A DNA stretch of 64,000 bases from Myxococcaceae bacterium (lineage in GTDB: Bacteria; Myxococcota; Myxococcia; Myxococcales; Myxococcaceae). The position numbers and the translations under genes were made by a program. The DNA lies in the NCBI GenBank assembly GCA_016793095.1, contig JAEUJQ010000034.1, positions 47,814 to 111,813 on the forward strand, given 5' to 3'. Within the stretch, counting starts at the first letter, position 1, and the number at the start of each line of letters is the position of its first letter. The notes under the pieces are model-generated. The model was given only the letters and a program-made list of their open reading frames with translations, had not been told where the DNA came from and searched no databases. Positions 61,726 to 64,000 of the stretch are shown piece after piece.

Positions 61726-61926
61726 TCAGCCGCCACCCACGAAGGTGACGATCTCGACGCGGTCGGTGGCCTTGAGGGCGGTGGTCGGGTGCTTCGCCTT
61801 CGGCACCACCTGCTCGTTGAGCTCCACCGCCACGCGCTGTCGATCGATGCCGAGGTGCTCGAGGAGCGCGACGATGCTGGCCCCGTCGGGGATCTCGCGC
61901 GGCTCGCCGTTGAGCACGATCTGCAT
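61726..61926 (-). CDS. thiS: Sulfur carrier protein ThiS
   Basis: This 66-residue ubiquitin-like sulfur carrier ends in the Gly-Gly tail (TFVGGG) that is adenylated and thiocarboxylated to donate sulfur to ThiG. The core is a beta-grasp fold, with [10 protein letters not shown] and [12 protein letters not shown] typical of ThiS. The ATG at 61926 is chosen because the upstream region lacks homology and AAGG lies about eight bases before it. The frame is open further upstream but without domain support. Confidence 0.9.
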   Translation of the reverse strand: MQIVLNGEPREIPDGASIVALLEHLGIDRQRVAVELNEQVVPKAKHPTTALKATDRVEIVTFVGGG

Positions 61927-62027
61927 GCCCGGCCTTTTGCACTCGCGGCCCCATCGGAGCAAGCGGCGAGGAGGCTCGCCTGGCAGAGTGGGCGATCCCG
62001 CGGCCAGGTTGAGGTAGACGCGGGGGG

Positions 62028-63032
62028 GTGATCGACCTGGACGAGCTGCACCGCCGCGTCCCCATCGCCGACGGCCACGCCGATTCGCTCATGTGGAACC
62101 GCGATCTGTCGGTGGCGTCCGAGAAGGGGCACGTGGACTTCCCGCGGCTGCGCGAGGCGGGCGTGAAGATTCAGGCGTTCACCATCGTGACGCGCGGCCT
62201 CCCCGTCATCGACGGCTTCCCGCTCTTCATGTTGAAGGAGCGCTGGCCGGCGAGCGCCCGCGCGGGCGAATGGCGCCGATGCCTGTGGCAGCTCGATCGG
62301 CTCGAGGGCTTCTGCGCTACCTCAGGCGGGTTGGCCGCGGTCGCGGGGACACGCGCAGGCCTCGACGCGAACCTGAAGGAGGGACGACTGTCGGCGGTGC
62401 TGGGCATCGAAGGCGCGCACGCCATCGAGGGCGACGTGGGGCGCGTGAAGGCCCTCTTCGAGCGCGGCGTGCGCTTCATGTCGCTCACGCACCTCGCGAA
62501 CAACGAGCTCGGGGGCACCTCGACGCCGCTCATGGGCAACCGGCCGCTGACGGCGCTCGGCCGTGAGGTGCTCGACGCCATGGCCGTGGTGGGGATGACG
62601 ATCGACGTGGCCCACGCCTCGCCAGCGATGCTGCCCGAGCTGCTCCGGCACCCGCGCATTCGCCCGTTCTGCAGCCACGCCGGCGTGAAGGGCGCGACCG
62701 ACCATTGGCGCAACCTCGACGACGGAACGCTCAAGGCCATCGCCGACAAGGGCGGCGTCGTCGGAGTCATCTTCGCGCCACAGTTCCTCGGCGGCCGGCG
62801 GCTCTCGGACGTGGCGCGCCACCTCGAGCACGCGGTGAAGGTGATGGGCGAAGACGGCGTGGCGCTGGGCAGCGACTTCGACGGCATGATCCCCCTCCCG
62901 CAGGGCATGCGTGACGTGCGCGACCTGAAGAAGCTCACCGCGACGCTGCTCGACCGCGGCATGCCGGTGCGGGTGGTCGAGAAGGTGCTCGGCCACAACT
63001 TCCGCCGCTTCTGGTCAGAGGTTCTTGCTTGA
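62028..63032 (+). CDS. Membrane dipeptidase (peptidase family M19)
   Basis: This 334-residue zinc dipeptidase of the renal-dipeptidase family hydrolyses a broad range of dipeptides. Metal ligands are the H17xD19 pair in DGHADS, the Glu in GIEGAHAIE, the His in DVAHAS and the His in CSHAG. The substrate-site segment GSDFDG is present. No signal peptide is visible, so it is probably cytoplasmic, as in many bacterial homologues. The GTG start is directly preceded by a G-run ribosome site. It is divergent from the thi cluster with a 101-bp gap. Confidence 0.91.
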   Translation: MIDLDELHRRVPIADGHADSLMWNRDLSVASEKGHVDFPRLREAGVKIQAFTIVTRGLPVIDGFPLFMLKERWPASARAGEWRRCLWQLDRLEGFCATSGGLAAVAGTRAGLDANLKEGRLSAVLGIEGAHAIEGDVGRVKALFERGVRFMSLTHLANNELGGTSTPLMGNRPLTALGREVLDAMAVVGMTIDVAHASPAMLPELLRHPRIRPFCSHAGVKGATDHWRNLDDGTLKAIADKGGVVGVIFAPQFLGGRRLSDVARHLEHAVKVMGEDGVALGSDFDGMIPLPQGMRDVRDLKKLTATLLDRGMPVRVVEKVLGHNFRRFWSEVLA

Positions 63033-63100
63033 CGCGATGGGCGCGGGGCCCGATGGTGCGCGCGCTTTCCGGGCCGACTCCCACCGCTGCCTCCTCCTCC

Positions 63101-63475
63101 ATGCGCCACCTCCTGCTCGTCTCCCTCTTCGCCAGCCTCTTCGCCGTCGGCTGCGGTACGCCCAAGGCGGGCGACTCGTGCAACGTCACTGGTTTCCTCT
63201 GCGCGAGCGGCACGGCGGCCCTCGAGTGCAAGGTGGGCAAGTGGGTCGAGCTGCCGTGCAAGGGTACGCTCGGCTGCAAGCGCGAGGGCGACGTCGTGAA
63301 GTGCGACATGACGGGCAACGTCGAGAACGACGCCTGCGCCTCGTCCGCTGAGCGCAAGGGGCTGTGCACCGCCGACGGCAAGGCCACGCTGGAGTGCCTC
63401 GACGGGACGCTCAAGAAGACCAACGTCTGCCGCACCTGCATGGTGAGCGGCGAGACGGTCGTCTGCCAGCCGTGA
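63101..63475 (+). CDS. Small Cys-rich lipoprotein
   Basis: This 124-residue predicted lipoprotein has lipobox AVGC and then about ten Cys in the mature part. They are arranged as two similar halves (CNVTGFLCASGTAALEC, KGLCTADGKATLEC) that look like an internal duplication. Probably envelope-anchored with structural disulphides. No family recognised. The stop overlaps the GTG start of the next lipoprotein gene as GTGA. Confidence 0.75.
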   Translation: MRHLLLVSLFASLFAVGCGTPKAGDSCNVTGFLCASGTAALECKVGKWVELPCKGTLGCKREGDVVKCDMTGNVENDACASSAERKGLCTADGKATLECLDGTLKKTNVCRTCMVSGETVVCQP

Positions 63476-64000
63476 CCGGCCGAGCGCTTCTCCTCGCCAC
63501 GACAGGAGCTCTGCTCGCCGCCTGCGGCACCGGTCCCGCGCCCGTCTGCGGACCATCGACGTGCGCTCTCGGCTGCTGTGATCAGGCCGGAGTCTGTCAG
63601 TCCGGCATGACGAACAGCGCCTGCGGCGAGCGCGGAGGCCAGTGCCAGGCGTGCCCGAACAGCGGAATCTGCCAGGCCGGTCGCTGCGGCTTCGTCGGCA
63701 CTGGCGGCGGTTCGGCAGGAGGCGCGGCGGCTGGCGGGTCGGGCGGTGGCGGCTCAGCAGGTGGCTCCGCAGCAGGTGGCTCCGCAGCAGGTGGCTCCGC
63801 AGCAGGTGGCTCCGCAGCAGGTGGCTCCGCGGCAGGTGGCTCAGCGGCAGGTGGCTCAGCAGCGGGCGGTTCAGCAGCGGGCGGTTCAGCAGCGGGCGGT
63901 TCAGCAGCAGGTGGCTCCGCAGCAGGTGGCTCAGCAGCGGGCGGCTCATCTGCGGGCGGTTCAGCAGCGGGCGGTTCAGCAGCGGGCGGTTCAGCAGCGG
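63472..64000 (+). CDS. GGS-linker lipoprotein, partial (C-terminus beyond right edge)
   Basis: The frame begins at a GTG overlapping the previous stop and remains open to the window edge, giving at least 176 residues. The lipobox is LAAC near residue 18. A Cys module (CALGCCDQAGVCQSGM, GGQCQACPN, GRCGFVG) similar to the first module of the 57449 lipoprotein is followed by a long Gly-Gly-Ser-Ala-Ala repeat. It presumably continues into a C-terminal domain outside the window. A long open frame on the opposite strand is the shadow of this repeat. Confidence 0.78.
   Translation, partial: MTGRALLLATTGALLAACGTGPAPVCGPSTCALGCCDQAGVCQSGMTNSACGERGGQCQACPNSGICQAGRCGFVGTGGGSAGGAAAGGSGGGGSAGGSAAGGSAAGGSAAGGSAAGGSAAGGSAAGGSAAGGSAAGGSAAGGSAAGGSAAGGSAAGGSSAGGSAAGGSAAGGSAA
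63751..64000 (+). repeat. 15-bp tandem repeat (GGSAA-coding)
   Basis: From 63751 to the window end at least 16 copies of a degenerate 15-base unit (GGTGGCTCCGCAGCA and variants) encode GGSAA. The unit preserves the frame, so the linker can expand or contract by slippage. Variant units (GGCGGTTCAGCAGCG) form blocks, pointing to recent local duplication. Confidence 0.9.

Noticed and set aside
62171..63949. Long minus-strand open frame opposite the dipeptidase and lipoprotein genes, with Leu/Pro/Ser/His repeats
   Set aside because: It is the antisense of a GGSAA-coding repeat and of two well-supported plus-strand genes. It has no domain or ribosome site.
63751..64000. CRISPR-like array at the right edge
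   Set aside because: The repeats are 15 bp, contiguous and without unique spacers. They encode an in-frame GGSAA linker.

Overview
The window is a GC-rich chromosomal segment with tightly packed operons, many 1-4 bp ATGA/GTGA stop-start overlaps and frequent GTG starts. It most likely comes from a Myxococcota genome (delta-proteobacterial lineage). The reasons are a CarF plasmanylethanolamine desaturase, many Cys-rich lipoproteins with Gly-Gly-Gly/Ser/Thr linkers, a BatA-E aerotolerance operon, a caspase-like peptidase coupled to an ECF sigma factor, a PilZ protein and a hybrid histidine kinase. The species call is an inference. No rRNA, tRNA, CRISPR array, IS element or prophage was recognised, and no non-coding gap exceeds 300 bp.

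Layout. 1-2.5 kb: a gene running off the left edge, a patatin phospholipase, a PilZ protein and a CheY-like receiver. 2.5-13 kb, minus strand: a Bat operon (DUF4381-like, BatA, BatB, BatC, BatD, BatE) followed by an FtsX/MacB-type ABC exporter (ATPase, STAS-like protein, permease). 13-16 kb, plus: an RHH-like protein, a DUF4105 protein and a membrane-anchored FAD/2Fe-2S reductase. 16-22.6 kb, minus: an EF-hand membrane protein, RNase H, a C4 zinc-ribbon coiled-coil protein, TerC and an ABC-F ATPase. 22.7-34 kb: accessory genes including a MopE/Kazal-like lipoprotein, CarF, an MBL-fold hydrolase, an M50-like peptidase, a double cNMP-binding protein, MobA, an MltB-like transglycosylase and an eight-cysteine-cluster lipoprotein. 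33.2-39.6 kb, minus: ECF sigma, membrane DUF4384 protein, caspase-like peptidase, two NHL-repeat lipoproteins and another Cys-rich lipoprotein.

39.8-45.3 kb, plus: a rhodanese-like lipoprotein whose reading frame is crossed by one in-frame UGA, then a YfbK-type VWA lipoprotein, a membrane protein and a hybrid kinase. 45.3-57.3 kb, mostly minus: a complete system I cytochrome c maturation set in two blocks (ccmABCDE behind a DUF4129/DUF4350 cluster, and ccmFGHI). The blocks flank a plus-strand TPR protein and a four-haem cytochrome c, a likely client. 57.4-64 kb: GGG-linker lipoproteins, an unknown membrane protein, a thiS-thiG-thiE cluster, an M19 dipeptidase, and a lipoprotein that runs off the right edge inside a 15-bp tandem repeat.

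The most notable observation is at 39,800-40,192. The rhodanese frame continues intact for 41 codons past a UGA that sits five residues after the canonical catalytic Cys. The UGA is followed, at bacterial SECIS spacing, by a 7-bp stem with a loop beginning GGUC. This makes it a strong candidate for a selenocysteine-containing rhodanese that ordinary gene callers would truncate at 88 residues.
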